Part shown: in pieces, positions 9,240-19,408 of the stretch
Layout of the letters: the number at the start of each line of letters is the position of its first letter
Position numbering within the stretch: position 1 is the first letter of the stretch
NCBI GenBank assembly: GCA_012719455.1
Contig: JAAYAJ010000036.1
Location: 1-56,068, forward strand
DNA: 56,068 nucleotides
Direction: 5' to 3'
From: Acidobacteriota bacterium
Lineage (GTDB): Bacteria > Acidobacteriota > UBA6911
Made by a program: the position numbers and the translations under genes
Notes under the pieces: model-generated
Seen by the model: the letters and a program-made list of their open reading frames with translations, nothing else
What the model was told of the DNA's origin: nothing
The model's database searches: none

Positions 9240-10357
9240 GTCGTCTCCTCCGGGATCGTGGAAATCAGAACCATGTTGTTGTGATGGATCACCTCGTCCC
9301 CGAAGCGGTACCCGAGGATCGATTCGATCGCGTCCGAAGGGGAACGGAGGATGCGCGCAATATCCCGGCCGTCGTAGTTGACGATCCCGCGCGCGATCTC
9401 GCGCCCGCCGGGCAGCGTCACGCGGACGGTGTCCCCGCGCTCGAAGGAACCCTCCACCGCGGTCACCCCGACGGGGAGCAGGCTCCCCCCCCGGGCGAGC
9501 GCGCGGGCGGCCCCCACGTCCACCGTCAGCTTCCCCGGGGACTGGCTGCCCGACAGGATGTAGCGCTTGCGGCTCTCGACCGCAGAGGCCGTAGGCAGGA
9601 TCCGCGTCCCCAGCTTCTCCCCCCGGGCGATGCGCAGGAGGACGTCGGGCTCGGACCCCCTGGCAATGACGCAGCCCGTGCCGGAGCGCCGGGCCAGGTC
9701 GGCCGCCATGAGCTTCGTCGCCATCCCCCCGGTGCCCAGCCCGCACCCGCTCCCGCCGGCCGCGCGCCACAGTTCGGGCCCGATTTCGGGCCCGGAGATC
9801 TCCTCCACCAGCCGCGCCCCCGGATCGTTCCGCGGGTCGGCCGTGAACAACCCCGGCTGGTCCGTCAGCAGCACCAGCCGGTCGGCGTCCACCAGATTGG
9901 CCACCAGCGCCGACAGGTTGTCGTTGTCCCCCACCCGGATCTCCTCGGTGGCCACCGTGTCGTTCTCGTTGATGATCGGGAGGACCCCGCGACCGAGCAG
10001 GGCCAGCAGGGCGTTACGCGCGTTCAGGTAGCCCCGCCGGCTCGAGAAGTCGCGCCGCGTCAGCAAAATCTGCGCCACCGTCACCCCGTACAGCGCAAAA
10101 ACCTGTTCGTAAAAGGCCATGAGGCGCGGCTGCCCCACGGCGGCAAGCATCTGCTTGACCGGGATGTCCTTGGGCAGGTCCGGGAAACCGAGCTGCTCCC
10201 TCCCCGCGGCGATGGCGCCCGAAGAGACCAGCAGGATCTCCTCCCCCTCACTCGCGAGTCGGGCGATCTGCCGGGCCAGGTCGACGACGAGGGGGGAGGA
10301 AAGACAGGGGGTTCCCTGGGTGAGAGTGGAGGTGCCTAACTTGACGACGGTGCGCAT
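9236..10357 (-). CDS. proB: Glutamate 5-kinase with PUA domain
   Basis: A 373-residue enzyme catalysing the first step of proline synthesis, ATP-dependent phosphorylation of glutamate. The amino acid kinase domain shows [10 protein letters not shown] at the start, the SSGAIAAGR loop, the NENDTV substrate motif and GGMATKL. The last 75-80 residues form the PUA domain ([19 protein letters not shown]). The PUA-containing length is typical. The gene is divergent from lptD across a 91-bp gap and probably has its own promoter there. Confidence 0.96.
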   Translation of the reverse strand: MRTVVKLGTSTLTQGTPCLSSPLVVDLARQIARLASEGEEILLVSSGAIAAGREQLGFPDLPKDIPVKQMLAAVGQPRLMAFYEQVFALYGVTVAQILLTRRDFSSRRGYLNARNALLALLGRGVLPIINENDTVATEEIRVGDNDNLSALVANLVDADRLVLLTDQPGLFTADPRNDPGARLVEEISGPEIGPELWRAAGGSGCGLGTGGMATKLMAADLARRSGTGCVIARGSEPDVLLRIARGEKLGTRILPTASAVESRKRYILSGSQSPGKLTVDVGAARALARGGSLLPVGVTAVEGSFERGDTVRVTLPGGREIARGIVNYDGRDIARILRSPSDAIESILGYRFGDEVIHHNNMVLISTIPEETT

Positions 10358-10448
10358 GCGCCTTCCCCTGGATTATTGAGAAAGGTTTAAGATAGCATAA
10401 ATCGGCGGTCGGCGGTCGGGCCGGCGCGCTTTCCGGAAAGAAAATGGA

Positions 10449-12686
10449 ATGATACGAGGGCTCGGAGCAGTGAACACCGGCGGGGGGATTCGGGCCCTCC
10501 TTGCGGCGGCGCTGTGCGCGGCGTGCGTTGCGACCGCGACGGGGCAGACCGGGCGGGGGGACCTCCCCGGACAGGTGCGGACCGAAATCCGCTACCGCGA
10601 CGGCACCGTGGTCCTCCGCTCCGACACCCAGGAAAAGTCGCAATCGCTTCACCGCGCCGCCGGGCGCGTGCACATCACTTTCCGCGACATCGTCGTAACC
10701 GGGGACGAGGCGGTGTACGACGAGGCCACCCGCGAGGGGTTCATCTCCGGGAACACGCGCTTCAGCCAGGACGGGGACCGGCAATGGCTCTCCGCGTCGC
10801 GCGCCGAATTCAATTTCGCGACCCAGACCGGGGCCTTTTACGATGCCACCGGGTTCACCGACCGGGAGTTCATGATCTCCGGCCGCCGGATCCTCAAGAC
10901 CGGACCGGACACCTACCGGGTCGAGGAGGGGGGCGCGACCACCTGCCCGGAGGAGAATCCCAAGTGGCGCTTCACGGCGGGCCGGACCGATATCCGGGTG
11001 GACCGGACCGCCCGCATGCAGAACGCCGTCTTCAGGATCAAGGGGGTCCCGGTACTGTACCTGCCCTACGTCGTGCTCCCGGTCGGGATGAAGGAACGCT
11101 CGAGCGGGTTTCTCCCCTTCCACACCGGCAGCTCGACCTCCAAGGGGCGCGTCTTCAGCGAGGGTTACTACCAGACCCTGGGGAGGAGCGCCGACCTGCT
11201 GCTCTACGGCGATTACTTCAGCCTGCGGGGACTCGCGCTGGGGGCGGAGTTCCGGGCGCGGCCGAACCAAAAAACCAGGCTGGAGATCCGCGGCTACGGC
11301 ATCCGCGACCGGCTGGACCAGGGGGGGGCGCAGCTGGACATCGACGGGGAATCGTGGCTCGGGGAGGACTGGAGGGCCGTGGCCAGGGCCAACATCAGCT
11401 CCAGCTTCACCTTCCGCCAGGCTTTTTCGGAAAACCTCCGCACGGCGACCATCCCGATGGAGAAGGCCCAGGGTTTCCTGAGCCGCAATCACCAGAGCCT
11501 CTCCACAAATATCGTCTTCAGCCGCGAGGCGGTGACCTTTCCGGGGGAGTCGGTGGTGGTGCGCCGCATCCCGTCGCTGCAATTCCTGTCGCTCGGCGCC
11601 CCGCTGGGCCGCTCCCCCTTCTTCCTCAGCTTCCGCTCCGCGCTCGAGGGGCTGTCGCGCCTGGACAGCCTCCTGGAGACCGGGGGCATCGTCCAGCGCA
11701 TGGACATCTTCCCCCGCATCACGGCGCGCATCCCTTCCTGGAAGGGCTTCTCGCTGGCCCCTTCGGTGGGGGTCCGCGAGACCTGGTACAGCGCCCGGGT
11801 CTCCGCAGACGCCCCCGGCGGGGTGGACAACCGGGGGCTGCACCGGAGCTACCTCGACCTCGAGATCGACGTGAGGACGCCGGTGCTCGAGCGGACCTTC
11901 CACCGGAAGGGGACGGGCGGGATCCGCCACACTATCGAACCCTTCTTCACCTGGCGCAGGATCTACGGTGTGAGCCGACTTGACGAAACCATCCGGTTTG
12001 ACGCCGAGGATGCGATCGCCGACACCAACGAACTCGAATACGGGATGGTCCATCGGCTCTACCGGGGCGCGCCGGCCGGGGAGGGGGGGAGCGCCGAAAT
12101 CCTCTCCCTGGGCCTCGTGCAGAAGTACTACTTCGATCCGACTTTCGGCGGAGCTTTCCGGGAGGGGGAAGCAAACGCCTTCTCCCCTCTCGACACCGCC
12201 ACCGGGTTCTACCGGTCGACGGCATCGGCCAACTTCGCCCCCCTCAGCGCCACCCTGCAGTTCACCCCCCGCACGGGCATCCACAACGACGTCCGCGCCG
12301 ATTTCGACACCAGGCGCGGGAACTGGAGCAACGTGAGCGTGGCCACCGAATGGCGGCAGGGGCCGGTGTCCCTGTCCGGCACCTATTTTTACATCAACCC
12401 GCGCGGGGGGGCGTTCCTCTCGGGCAACCATCTCCAGGCACAGGTCGAGTTCGGGTCCCGGAAGCGCGGCTTCAACTCCCGGTTGACCGCCAGCCGCAAC
12501 CTGCAGTCGGGCCAGTGGCTCAACAGCAACGTCCGGGTGGGTTACGCCTGGAACTGCTGCGGCCTGGGCCTGGGGTTTGACCAGTACGACCTCGGCATCC
12601 GGACCGAATCCCGGCTCTCCTTCTCCTTCACCCTCAAGGGGATCGGGCACTTCGGCAACATAAGGGAACCGGAAGGCATCTTCTGA
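10449..12686 (+). CDS. lptD: LPS-assembly outer membrane protein LptD
   Basis: A 745-residue protein with a signal peptide (hydrophobic stretch about residues 16-32 ending ATATGQ) and an N-terminal OstA/LptA-like beta-jellyroll (about 45-140: ITFRDIVVTGDEAVYDEATREGFISGNT). A large C-terminal beta-barrel follows, with the LptD hallmark VPVLYLPYVVLPV and SSGFLPF. In family members it inserts lipopolysaccharide into the outer leaflet. The presence of the gene argues for an LPS-bearing outer membrane. A Cys pair near residues 700-701 (WNCCGLGL) matches the C-terminal cysteines that form LptD disulfides. Confidence 0.92.
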   Translation: MIRGLGAVNTGGGIRALLAAALCAACVATATGQTGRGDLPGQVRTEIRYRDGTVVLRSDTQEKSQSLHRAAGRVHITFRDIVVTGDEAVYDEATREGFISGNTRFSQDGDRQWLSASRAEFNFATQTGAFYDATGFTDREFMISGRRILKTGPDTYRVEEGGATTCPEENPKWRFTAGRTDIRVDRTARMQNAVFRIKGVPVLYLPYVVLPVGMKERSSGFLPFHTGSSTSKGRVFSEGYYQTLGRSADLLLYGDYFSLRGLALGAEFRARPNQKTRLEIRGYGIRDRLDQGGAQLDIDGESWLGEDWRAVARANISSSFTFRQAFSENLRTATIPMEKAQGFLSRNHQSLSTNIVFSREAVTFPGESVVVRRIPSLQFLSLGAPLGRSPFFLSFRSALEGLSRLDSLLETGGIVQRMDIFPRITARIPSWKGFSLAPSVGVRETWYSARVSADAPGGVDNRGLHRSYLDLEIDVRTPVLERTFHRKGTGGIRHTIEPFFTWRRIYGVSRLDETIRFDAEDAIADTNELEYGMVHRLYRGAPAGEGGSAEILSLGLVQKYYFDPTFGGAFREGEANAFSPLDTATGFYRSTASANFAPLSATLQFTPRTGIHNDVRADFDTRRGNWSNVSVATEWRQGPVSLSGTYFYINPRGGAFLSGNHLQAQVEFGSRKRGFNSRLTASRNLQSGQWLNSNVRVGYAWNCCGLGLGFDQYDLGIRTESRLSFSFTLKGIGHFGNIREPEGIF

Positions 12687-12715
12687 GCCGGGCGCGCATG
12701 GGAAAGGGAGGCACC

Positions 12716-13204
12716 GTGAATACGGCCTGGATTTCGGCCGGCTCCAACCTGGGAGACCGGCGCGCCCAGCTGCAAAGAGGGCTCGCGGCCCTGGAGGCGT
12801 GCGGGCGCATCATCGGCGTCTCCTCCTGCTACGAGACCGAGCCGGTCGGGAACAGGGAGCAGGCCTGGTTTTTGAACCTGGCCCTGGGGCTCGAGACCAG
12901 GCTCGCGCCGAGGCCGCTGCTGGCTTTCTGCCAGAGAGTGGAACTCGCCCAGGGGAGGGTGCGACCTTTCCCCAACGCGCCCCGGACGCTCGATCTCGAC
13001 ATCCTGTTTTACGGAGATCTCGTCATCGTCGAGCCGGACCTCGTCCTTCCCCACCCCCGCCTGCAGGACCGCAGGTTCGTCCTGGAGCCGCTGGCGGAGA
13101 TCGCCCCCCTGCTCGAGCACCCCGTGCTGCACCGCTCGGTGCGGCAACTGCTCGAGCTCTGCCCGGACCGGTCCGAAGTGCGGAAAATAACGGCGGGCGG
13201 ATGA
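12716..13204 (+). CDS. folK: 6-hydroxymethyl-7,8-dihydropterin pyrophosphokinase (HPPK)
   Basis: A 162-residue enzyme transferring pyrophosphate from ATP to hydroxymethyl-dihydropterin in folate synthesis. Motifs are the N-terminal ISAGSNLGDR, SSCYETEPVG, and RTLDLDILFYGD with the Mg-binding Asp pair, then LPHPRLQDRRFVLEPL. The GTG at 12716 has a GGGAGG site 5 bases upstream and is preferred to the ATG at 12698. It follows lptD by 29 bp and could share its transcript. Confidence 0.93.
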   Translation: MNTAWISAGSNLGDRRAQLQRGLAALEACGRIIGVSSCYETEPVGNREQAWFLNLALGLETRLAPRPLLAFCQRVELAQGRVRPFPNAPRTLDLDILFYGDLVIVEPDLVLPHPRLQDRRFVLEPLAEIAPLLEHPVLHRSVRQLLELCPDRSEVRKITAGG

Positions 13205-13287
13205 AAACGCCCCGGGGAAATTGAACGGATCATTGTTGCTGTGCTATGATGCGCCCGGTGTAAAAGCGGACGCGTCCCAGCGCCGAT

Positions 13288-14817
13288 ATGGAGGCGAAGC
13301 TTCTTCGTCCCCCCAAACCGGAAAGAAAGGTTTTCAGCTTGGCACGCCATTTTCGCAGACCGGGTCTCCTGCTTGCCGCGGTCGTCCTCCTCGCCCCCAT
13401 CCTTGCCGCCGAGGCCCGGGCGGACGGGCTGGAGACCATCCAGAAAAAAATCTCCCAGGTTCTGAAGCGTCCCGGCGCCCGCTCGGCGCAGTGGGGGATC
13501 AGCATCATGGACCCCGCCGACAACAAGGTCCTGGTGGAGGTCAACCCGGACAAGCCTTTTCTGCCCGCCTCGGTCCTCAAGGTGGTCACCACCGCCGCGG
13601 CCGTGGAAAAGCTGGGACCCGAATTCCGCTATCGCACCGGGGTATACAGCACCGGACCGGTGGGCGACGACGGCGGCGTATCCGGCGACCTGGTCCTGGT
13701 GGGCCGCGGGGACCCCAGCCTGGCGGACACCCAGGACGAATCCGGATCGAAACCCGCCCTGGAGGAACTGGCCGGTCGACTGTATGACATGGGCATCCGG
13801 GAGGTGCACGGGGACGTGATCGGCGACGACAGCTATTTCGCCGCGCAGACCGGGGAAAAGGGGTGGACGGCCAGGGAACTCAAGACCCGGTACGGTGCAC
13901 CGGTCAACGCCCTGAGCATCAACAACAACGTCGTCTGGGTCACCGCCCGGCCGTCGAAACACAAGCAGCCCGTCATCGTCGGCATCGAGCCCAAGACCTC
14001 CCATTTCCGCATCCGCAACCGCGCCGTCACCGGGAGCCGGGAAGCAAAACTTACAATCAAGGCACGGCTCGAGGAGGCCACCCACACGATCGTAATCACC
14101 GGGACCCTCCCCGCAGCGCGCTCCTTCCGGCAGCACCTCGTGCTGGGAAACCCCGCGGAAACCACCGCCGCCGTGTTCAAGGAGGAACTCGAGCGCCGCG
14201 GCATTACCGTCCGCGGGGAGGTCGGGAGCCTTCACCAGGGGCAAGGGGTGGACCCCGGTCGTGACACCTGGACCCTGCTGGCGGAACACTGGTCCGCCCC
14301 GCTGGTGCGCGCGCTCGAAATCATCAACAAGCAGAGCCAGAACCTGCACGCTGAGATGCTGCTCAGGACCCTGGGGGCGGAGTTCCGGGGGCGCGGGACG
14401 AACGAAGCCGGGCTCGAGGTGGTCAACGAGTTCCTGGTCGAAGCCGGAATCGACAGCGAAAAAATACAGCTCGACGACGGGTGCGGACTGTCGCGGGAGA
14501 ACCTGCTGACCCCGCGTTTCCAGACCTCCCTGCTGGAATTCCTGCTCGGCCGCCCCTATTTCAGCCTCTTCTATAACACCCTGGCCGTCAGCGGCACCGA
14601 CGGAACCCTGAAAAACCGCCTTTCCGCCCTGGAAGTCAAGGGTTCGATCCACGCCAAGACCGGGACCCTCAACGGGGTCACCACCCTGAGCGGCTACATC
14701 ACCACGCAATCGGGGCGGAACCTGGTCTTCAGCATCTTCGCCAACCGGGTGACCGCCCCCGCGCGCGTCAAAAGAACGATTGACGAGATCTGCTCGCTTC
14801 TGGTTAAACTTTACTAA
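13288..14817 (+). CDS. dacB: D-alanyl-D-alanine carboxypeptidase/endopeptidase, PBP4 (DacB/PBP4 family)
   Basis: A periplasmic class C penicillin-binding protein of about 509 residues. The hydrophobic segment LLLAAVVLLAPILAAEARA is a signal peptide. Catalytic motifs are SxxK in PASVLKVV, SxN in KQSQNLHAEM and KTG in IHAKTGTLNG. It trims or cleaves peptidoglycan cross-bridges. Two starts are possible: the ATG at 13288, or TTG at 13339, which has AAAGG at good spacing and gives a more compact signal peptide. The stop overlaps the moaD ATG by one base. Confidence 0.9.
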   Translation: MEAKLLRPPKPERKVFSLARHFRRPGLLLAAVVLLAPILAAEARADGLETIQKKISQVLKRPGARSAQWGISIMDPADNKVLVEVNPDKPFLPASVLKVVTTAAAVEKLGPEFRYRTGVYSTGPVGDDGGVSGDLVLVGRGDPSLADTQDESGSKPALEELAGRLYDMGIREVHGDVIGDDSYFAAQTGEKGWTARELKTRYGAPVNALSINNNVVWVTARPSKHKQPVIVGIEPKTSHFRIRNRAVTGSREAKLTIKARLEEATHTIVITGTLPAARSFRQHLVLGNPAETTAAVFKEELERRGITVRGEVGSLHQGQGVDPGRDTWTLLAEHWSAPLVRALEIINKQSQNLHAEMLLRTLGAEFRGRGTNEAGLEVVNEFLVEAGIDSEKIQLDDGCGLSRENLLTPRFQTSLLEFLLGRPYFSLFYNTLAVSGTDGTLKNRLSALEVKGSIHAKTGTLNGVTTLSGYITTQSGRNLVFSIFANRVTAPARVKRTIDEICSLLVKLY

Positions 14818-15062
14818 TGAGCATCAAGGTCCTGTTTTTCGCCTCGATGGCGGACGCGGCGGGAACCCGGGAGATGAGCGTGGAGGCGGCCGGGATCACC
14901 GACGTGATCTCGGTATTCGACCGGTGCGCCGGGGAACACCCCGCCCTGGAGTCGTACCGCTCCTCGGTCCTGCTGGCACTGAATGCCGAATTCGCCCAGC
15001 CCTCCTCACCGGTCCGGGACGGGGACGAGGTCGCCTTCTTTCCGCCGGTCAGTGGGGGGTAG
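14817..15062 (+). CDS. moaD: Molybdopterin synthase sulfur carrier subunit
   Basis: An 81-residue ubiquitin-like protein ending in Gly-Gly (FFPPVSGG), the tail that is thiocarboxylated to deliver sulfur to precursor Z. The beta-grasp pattern KVLFFASMADAAG...EVAFFPPVSGG is typical. It directly precedes moaE, its partner, so the two form the molybdopterin synthase pair. No other Moco synthesis gene is present in the window. Confidence 0.93.
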   Translation: MSIKVLFFASMADAAGTREMSVEAAGITDVISVFDRCAGEHPALESYRSSVLLALNAEFAQPSSPVRDGDEVAFFPPVSGG

Positions 15063-15063
15063 C

Positions 15064-15474
15064 ATGTTCGGTCTCACACGGGAGCCCATCGACACCGCCC
15101 GGATCGCCCGGAGCCTTCAGCGGCCCGAGGACGGCGCCCTGGTCGTCTTCGAGGGGATCGTGCGTAACAACGCGCGGGACAAAGCGGTCCGTTTCCTGGA
15201 ATACGAAGCCTACGAATCGATGGCGCTGAAAAAACTCGAAGAGGTCGGGGCGATGGCCCGGAGCCGTTTCGACATCCGCGACATCGCCATCGTGCACCGG
15301 CTGGGGCATATGGAGATCGGCGAAGCGAGCACCGTCATCGTGGTGGCGTCGGCCCACCGCGGCGCGGCCTTCGAGGCCTGCCGCTTCGCCATCGACACGA
15401 TCAAGGAGATCGTCCCCATCTGGAAGAAGGAGTTCTACACCGACGGCGAGGTGTGGATCGAGGGGGCGCGCTAG
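15064..15474 (+). CDS. moaE: Molybdopterin synthase catalytic subunit
   Basis: A 136-residue protein with the MoaE core: GALVVFEGIVRNNARDK, LEYEAYESMA, IAIVHRLGHMEIGE, VVASAHRGAAFEACRFAID, and the catalytic Lys segment PIWKKEFYTDGEVW. It converts precursor Z to molybdopterin together with MoaD. The ATG at 15064 is preceded by a GGGGGG-rich site within the moaD end; the genes are separated by one base. Confidence 0.95.
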   Translation: MFGLTREPIDTARIARSLQRPEDGALVVFEGIVRNNARDKAVRFLEYEAYESMALKKLEEVGAMARSRFDIRDIAIVHRLGHMEIGEASTVIVVASAHRGAAFEACRFAIDTIKEIVPIWKKEFYTDGEVWIEGAR

Positions 15475-15478
15475 TCGA

Positions 15479-16078
15479 TCACAATTCGTGCCGGTGCTCA
15501 AGGGCCTTGGACATGGTTACCTCGTCGGCGTACTCGAGGTCGCTCCCGACCGGCAGTCCCAGGGCCAGGCGGCTGACCCTGACCCCGATCGGCTTGAGCA
15601 GCCTGGCGAGGTAGAGGGCCGTCGCCTCCCCTTCCACGTTGGGGTTGGTCGCCAGGATGATCTCCTTCACTTCCCCTTCCCGCAACCGTTCCAGCAGGTT
15701 CCGGATCCGCAGGTCTTCGGGCCCGACACCGTTGATGGGGGAAAGCGCGCCGTGCAGCACGTGGTACCGCCCGCGGTATTCCCGCGTACGCTCCACCGCG
15801 ATGATGTCGCCCGGTTCCTCCACGACGCAGATGGTCTCCCCGGACCGGGAGCCGCTGCGGCAGTAGGCGCAGGGGTCCAGGTCGGAGAAATTGTTGCAGC
15901 GCGAACAGGAGCGGATCCTGTCCTTCACCTCCAGGATGGCGCGGCTCAACCGCTCTGCGTCCTCCCGGGAACGGCGCAGCACGCTGTAGGTCAGCCGCTC
16001 GGCGCTCTTCGGGCCGATTCCCGGAAACTTGCGGAATTCGTCGATCAGCTTTTCGATAGGTTCCGCGTAATCGCTCAT
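15479..16078 (-). CDS. recR: Recombination protein RecR
   Basis: A 199-residue recombination mediator of the RecFOR pathway. It has an N-terminal helix-hairpin-helix ([13 protein letters not shown]), a four-Cys zinc site at Cys58, Cys61, Cys70 and Cys73, and a Toprim domain ([15 protein letters not shown]...). The C-terminal segment is [19 protein letters not shown]. Its ATG overlaps the dnaX stop (ATGA). The gene that usually sits between dnaX and recR (ybaB) is absent here. Confidence 0.96.
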   Translation of the reverse strand: MSDYAEPIEKLIDEFRKFPGIGPKSAERLTYSVLRRSREDAERLSRAILEVKDRIRSCSRCNNFSDLDPCAYCRSGSRSGETICVVEEPGDIIAVERTREYRGRYHVLHGALSPINGVGPEDLRIRNLLERLREGEVKEIILATNPNVEGEATALYLARLLKPIGVRVSRLALGLPVGSDLEYADEVTMSKALEHRHEL

Positions 16079-17787
16079 TCGTCCAACTTTTCCGCCTTAA
16101 CCGGCCCGGGGAAGGCATCCAGGAACGACTGGACCACCGGCTCGCGCCGGGCCCGTTCGAGGATTTCCCCGGAGGAAGACTCGGCCCGCGGGGACGGAGG
16201 CGTGGGAACACCTTCGTCCCTTCCCGCTTTGCCCCCCACCCCTTCGACCGTGACACTGACTTTGCGCCCCACGACGGAGGCCGCCGCCTCGGCGATGGCC
16301 TCCAGGTTGCGTGCGACCTGGTGCCGTGCGAACTCGCCCGCCTCCCCCGGATCCAGGATCAGCCGGTCCCCCTCTAATCGGGCGCCGGCAAAGGATTGCA
16401 GCAGGAATTCGAGCGCCTCCCGGCCGAGGGCCGCGACAATGCTCTCGAGGAGTTCCCGCGCGTTTCCGCCCGTGTGGGGGCGGGCGGAAGCGGGGGCTTC
16501 AGATTTTTTTTGAGGCGCCGGCCGGCCGGCCGGGGAACGCTCCAGGGGCTCCCGCCGCCCCTGCCGCCCTGGAGCCGCCTGCCCGGCCGGCGGCTCCGTC
16601 GCAACCCGCGTTGCCGGCGCCCCGCCGCCGGGCCCCCCGGGCGGGTCATCATCGGCGTAGGCGGAGAACTCGGCCACCAACTCCTCCAGGGGACGCAGCC
16701 GGGCGATGTGGGCCATTTCGACCAACCCCATCTCGAGCTGAAAGCGCACCTGGGCGGCGTACTTCATCCCGGCCTCGACCTTCTGAAAGGCGTCGAAGAG
16801 GCGCAACAGGTCCTCGCGGGAAAAGAGCTCGGCCTGGGCGCGGAGATCGGGAAGAACACTTTCGGGGATGCCGAGCAGGGCGGGGTCGGAGATGCCCACC
16901 TTCAGGATCATGAGGTTGCGGAAATGGCCCGAGAGGCGGCGGCAGAAATTGTTCAGGTCCTGCCCTGCTTCCACCAGTTCGGCCACCGTCCGGAACAGGG
17001 CGGCGGGGTCGTGCTCCGCTATGGCCCGCGTCGTTTCGGCCAGGACCCGGGGCTCCACCAGGCCGAGGAGGGTCGAAACGTCCTCGTCCCGGACTTCGCT
17101 CCCGCTGAAGGCGATCACCTGGTCGAGCGCCGACATGGCGTCCCTCATGCTCCCCCCGCTCGAGAACACCACCTGTTCCAGGGCGGGGTCGCTGATCCTG
17201 ATCCCCTCCGCCTCCGCGATTTTGCGCAGCCGGTCCAGGATGAGGGGATACTGGATGAGCTTGAAGCTGTACTGCTGGCAGCGGGAAAGGATGGTGGCCG
17301 GGATCTTGTGGTATTCCGTGGTGGCCAGGATGAACACCACGTGGGGCGGCGGCTCTTCCAGTGTCTTCAGCAGCGCGTTGAAGGCCTCCGGGGTGAGCAT
17401 GTGGACTTCGTCGATGATGAAGATCTTGTACCGGTCCCGCGCCGGGTTGTAGCGCGCTTTTTCCCGCAGTTCCCGGATATCGTCGATGCCCCGGGTGGAG
17501 GCCGCGTCGATCTCGAGCACGTCCATGCAACCGCCGGCGGCGATCTCGGTGCAGGCCACGCAGCGCCCGCACGGCTCCCCCGGTTTGCCCTCGTGACAAT
17601 TGAGCGCCTTGGCCAGAAGGCGCGCAGTCGAGGTCTTGCCGCTGCCGCGCGGGCCGGAAAAGAGAAAGGCATGCGCGACCCGGCCGCTCTGAAGCGCGTT
17701 GATCAGCGTGCGGGAAACATACTCCTGCCCGACCAGTTCATCGAAACTCTGGGGGCGCCACTTGAGAGCCAGAACTTGATATTGCAT
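16075..17787 (-). CDS. dnaX: DNA polymerase III subunit gamma/tau
   Basis: A 570-residue clamp-loader ATPase. It has a P-loop GPRGSGKT at 45-52, a zinc-binding Cys set ([16 protein letters not shown]), Walker B in IIDEVHML, and sensor 1 in [20 protein letters not shown]. After about residue 365 a Pro/Gly/Ala-rich linker leads to a C-terminal domain ([22 protein letters not shown]...) expected to belong to tau. I looked for but cannot establish a programmed frameshift site. The start at 17787 is the conserved [21 protein letters not shown]; the ribosome-binding site is poor. It lies just downstream of the SRP RNA gene and is coupled to recR. Confidence 0.95.
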   Translation of the reverse strand: MQYQVLALKWRPQSFDELVGQEYVSRTLINALQSGRVAHAFLFSGPRGSGKTSTARLLAKALNCHEGKPGEPCGRCVACTEIAAGGCMDVLEIDAASTRGIDDIRELREKARYNPARDRYKIFIIDEVHMLTPEAFNALLKTLEEPPPHVVFILATTEYHKIPATILSRCQQYSFKLIQYPLILDRLRKIAEAEGIRISDPALEQVVFSSGGSMRDAMSALDQVIAFSGSEVRDEDVSTLLGLVEPRVLAETTRAIAEHDPAALFRTVAELVEAGQDLNNFCRRLSGHFRNLMILKVGISDPALLGIPESVLPDLRAQAELFSREDLLRLFDAFQKVEAGMKYAAQVRFQLEMGLVEMAHIARLRPLEELVAEFSAYADDDPPGGPGGGAPATRVATEPPAGQAAPGRQGRREPLERSPAGRPAPQKKSEAPASARPHTGGNARELLESIVAALGREALEFLLQSFAGARLEGDRLILDPGEAGEFARHQVARNLEAIAEAAASVVGRKVSVTVEGVGGKAGRDEGVPTPPSPRAESSSGEILERARREPVVQSFLDAFPGPVKAEKLDE

Positions 17788-17800
17788 AGGTAGAAGGGTC

Positions 17801-17901
17801 GGACCCCGGGGATCCCGTTGCACATGCAGGGATCCTCTTAATGCTGCTTCCTTCCGGACCTGACATGGTTCGAGGGTTGCATTGCACAGGGCCCGGGGCC
17901 C
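17801..17901 (-). ncRNA. ffs: Signal recognition particle RNA (4.5S type)
   Basis: The minus strand contains the universally conserved SRP domain IV sequence CAGGTCCGGAAGGAAGCAGC (plus 17,841-17,870 region). The flanks form a long hairpin closed by GGGCCCCGGG with CCCGGGGTCC. The length of about 101 nt fits the short bacterial class. It lies immediately upstream of dnaX, a position seen in many bacteria. The exact ends are estimated from the closing stem. Confidence 0.92.
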
Positions 17902-18082
17902 GTCATGGCCTTGCGGCCCAAAGGTTTATCTTACGGCATCCCCTGTTGGGAAACAAGCCGGAAAAACCTCGGCCGACGGCGCAAAAACCTATAAACAACC
18001 GGCCGCCCCGTACGTAGTATTATGCGGTGGCGCGGCCGCGAGTGTCGCCGCGATGCGTGCTGTTATGGAAAAGATGAGGACC

Positions 18083-19408
18083 ATGAAAAAAAATCCCCTG
18101 TCCAAGGCGGGCCAGCGCCCAACCTGGTTTTTGATCGGCATCCTTCTGATCGCGGCGGCCCTGACCGTTGCCTGCGGCGGCTCGGGCTCCCCCGGCGGTT
18201 CGGGCCCCGGATCGGCGGCGGGTTCGGGCAAGGGCCCGGGCGGCGCCGGTGCCATGACTGAAGTCTCGGTGCAGACCACCCGGGTCCGGAAAATCACCCT
18301 GCGGCGCGAAGTGGATGTGTCCGGCTCCCTGGTCGCTTCGGACCAGGCCAGGGTCAGCAGCGAGGTCGCCGGAGTGGTGCGCCAGGTGCTGGTGGAGCTG
18401 GGACAGGAGGTGGCCGCCGGCCAGGTCCTGGTCCGGCTCGACACCCGCGAACTCGACCTGGCGCTGGAGCGTGCGCGCAGCCAGCTGAGGCAGACCGAAG
18501 CCCAGCTCGGCATCGACGGGGTGAAGGTGACCGAACCCCCCGCCAACGAGCAGGTTTCGTCCGTCCGCCTGGCCATGGCCAACCGGGACGACGCGCTCGC
18601 CCAGCTGCGCCGGGCCCAGCGGCTGCGGGAGCAGAACCTGCTGCCGCAGGCGGACCTGGACGCCGCCGAAACCCGGGTCAAGGTGACCGAGGCCGGCTAC
18701 CGGACGGCGCTCGAAAACGTCCAGAGCCTCAAGGCGACGCTCGAGGAGCGCCGGCATGCGGTCGAACTGGCCCGGAAGAAGCTCAACGACAGCCAGATCC
18801 GGGCTTCCATCCCGGGGCGGATTTCGGAGCGCCTCGTCAACCAGGGGGAGTTCATCCGCGAAAACACCCCGGTGGTCTCCATTGTGAAGATGAACCCCCT
18901 CAAGCTCGAAACCGCGGTCCAGGAGCGCTACGCCGGGACCGTTCGCCCGGGGCTGCCGGTGGAGTTCGCCGTCGAATCGTCTCCCGGGAAGAAATTCCCG
19001 GCCCGCGTGGCCCACATCAGCCCGTCGGTGGACCAGGCCACCCGCACCTTCGCCATCGAGATCCTCGTCGACAACAGCCACCGTCAGCTCAAGCCCGGCT
19101 TCTTCGCCCAGGGGGTGATCTTCACCCGCCAGGATGAAAACGTGCCGGCCATCCCCGAATACGCCATCTCGACGCTCGCCGGGATCTCCAACGTCTACAT
19201 CGTCGAAGCGGGGAAGGCGCGGCAGCAGGCGGTGGTCCTGGGGGCCAGGTCGGGAGAGCTGGTGGAGGTGGTGGAAGGGCTCCGCGGCGACGAGGTGCTG
19301 GCGGCCAGCAACCTCACCATGCTGGCCACCGGGGTCCCGGTCAAGGTCCTCGGGACAGCCCCGGCCGCATCCCCGCTCACGGAAAACCAAATGGAGGCAA
19401 GCCGATGA
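18083..19408 (+). CDS. RND efflux periplasmic adaptor (membrane fusion protein), lipoprotein
   Basis: A 441-residue adaptor with an N-terminal signal and a lipobox-like LTVACGG, then a Gly/Ser-rich linker. The HlyD/AcrA order follows: barrel-sandwich half (VDVSGSLVASDQARVSSEVAGVVRQVLV), a coiled-coil hairpin (about 140-260, ELALERARSQLRQTEAQ...), second half-lipoyl, and beta-barrel (VEFAVESSPGKKFPARVAHISP). The ATG has GATGAGGA upstream. Its stop overlaps the start of the RND pump, so the two form a bipartite unit. No outer-membrane factor gene is adjacent. Confidence 0.92.
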   Translation: MKKNPLSKAGQRPTWFLIGILLIAAALTVACGGSGSPGGSGPGSAAGSGKGPGGAGAMTEVSVQTTRVRKITLRREVDVSGSLVASDQARVSSEVAGVVRQVLVELGQEVAAGQVLVRLDTRELDLALERARSQLRQTEAQLGIDGVKVTEPPANEQVSSVRLAMANRDDALAQLRRAQRLREQNLLPQADLDAAETRVKVTEAGYRTALENVQSLKATLEERRHAVELARKKLNDSQIRASIPGRISERLVNQGEFIRENTPVVSIVKMNPLKLETAVQERYAGTVRPGLPVEFAVESSPGKKFPARVAHISPSVDQATRTFAIEILVDNSHRQLKPGFFAQGVIFTRQDENVPAIPEYAISTLAGISNVYIVEAGKARQQAVVLGARSGELVEVVEGLRGDEVLAASNLTMLATGVPVKVLGTAPAASPLTENQMEASR

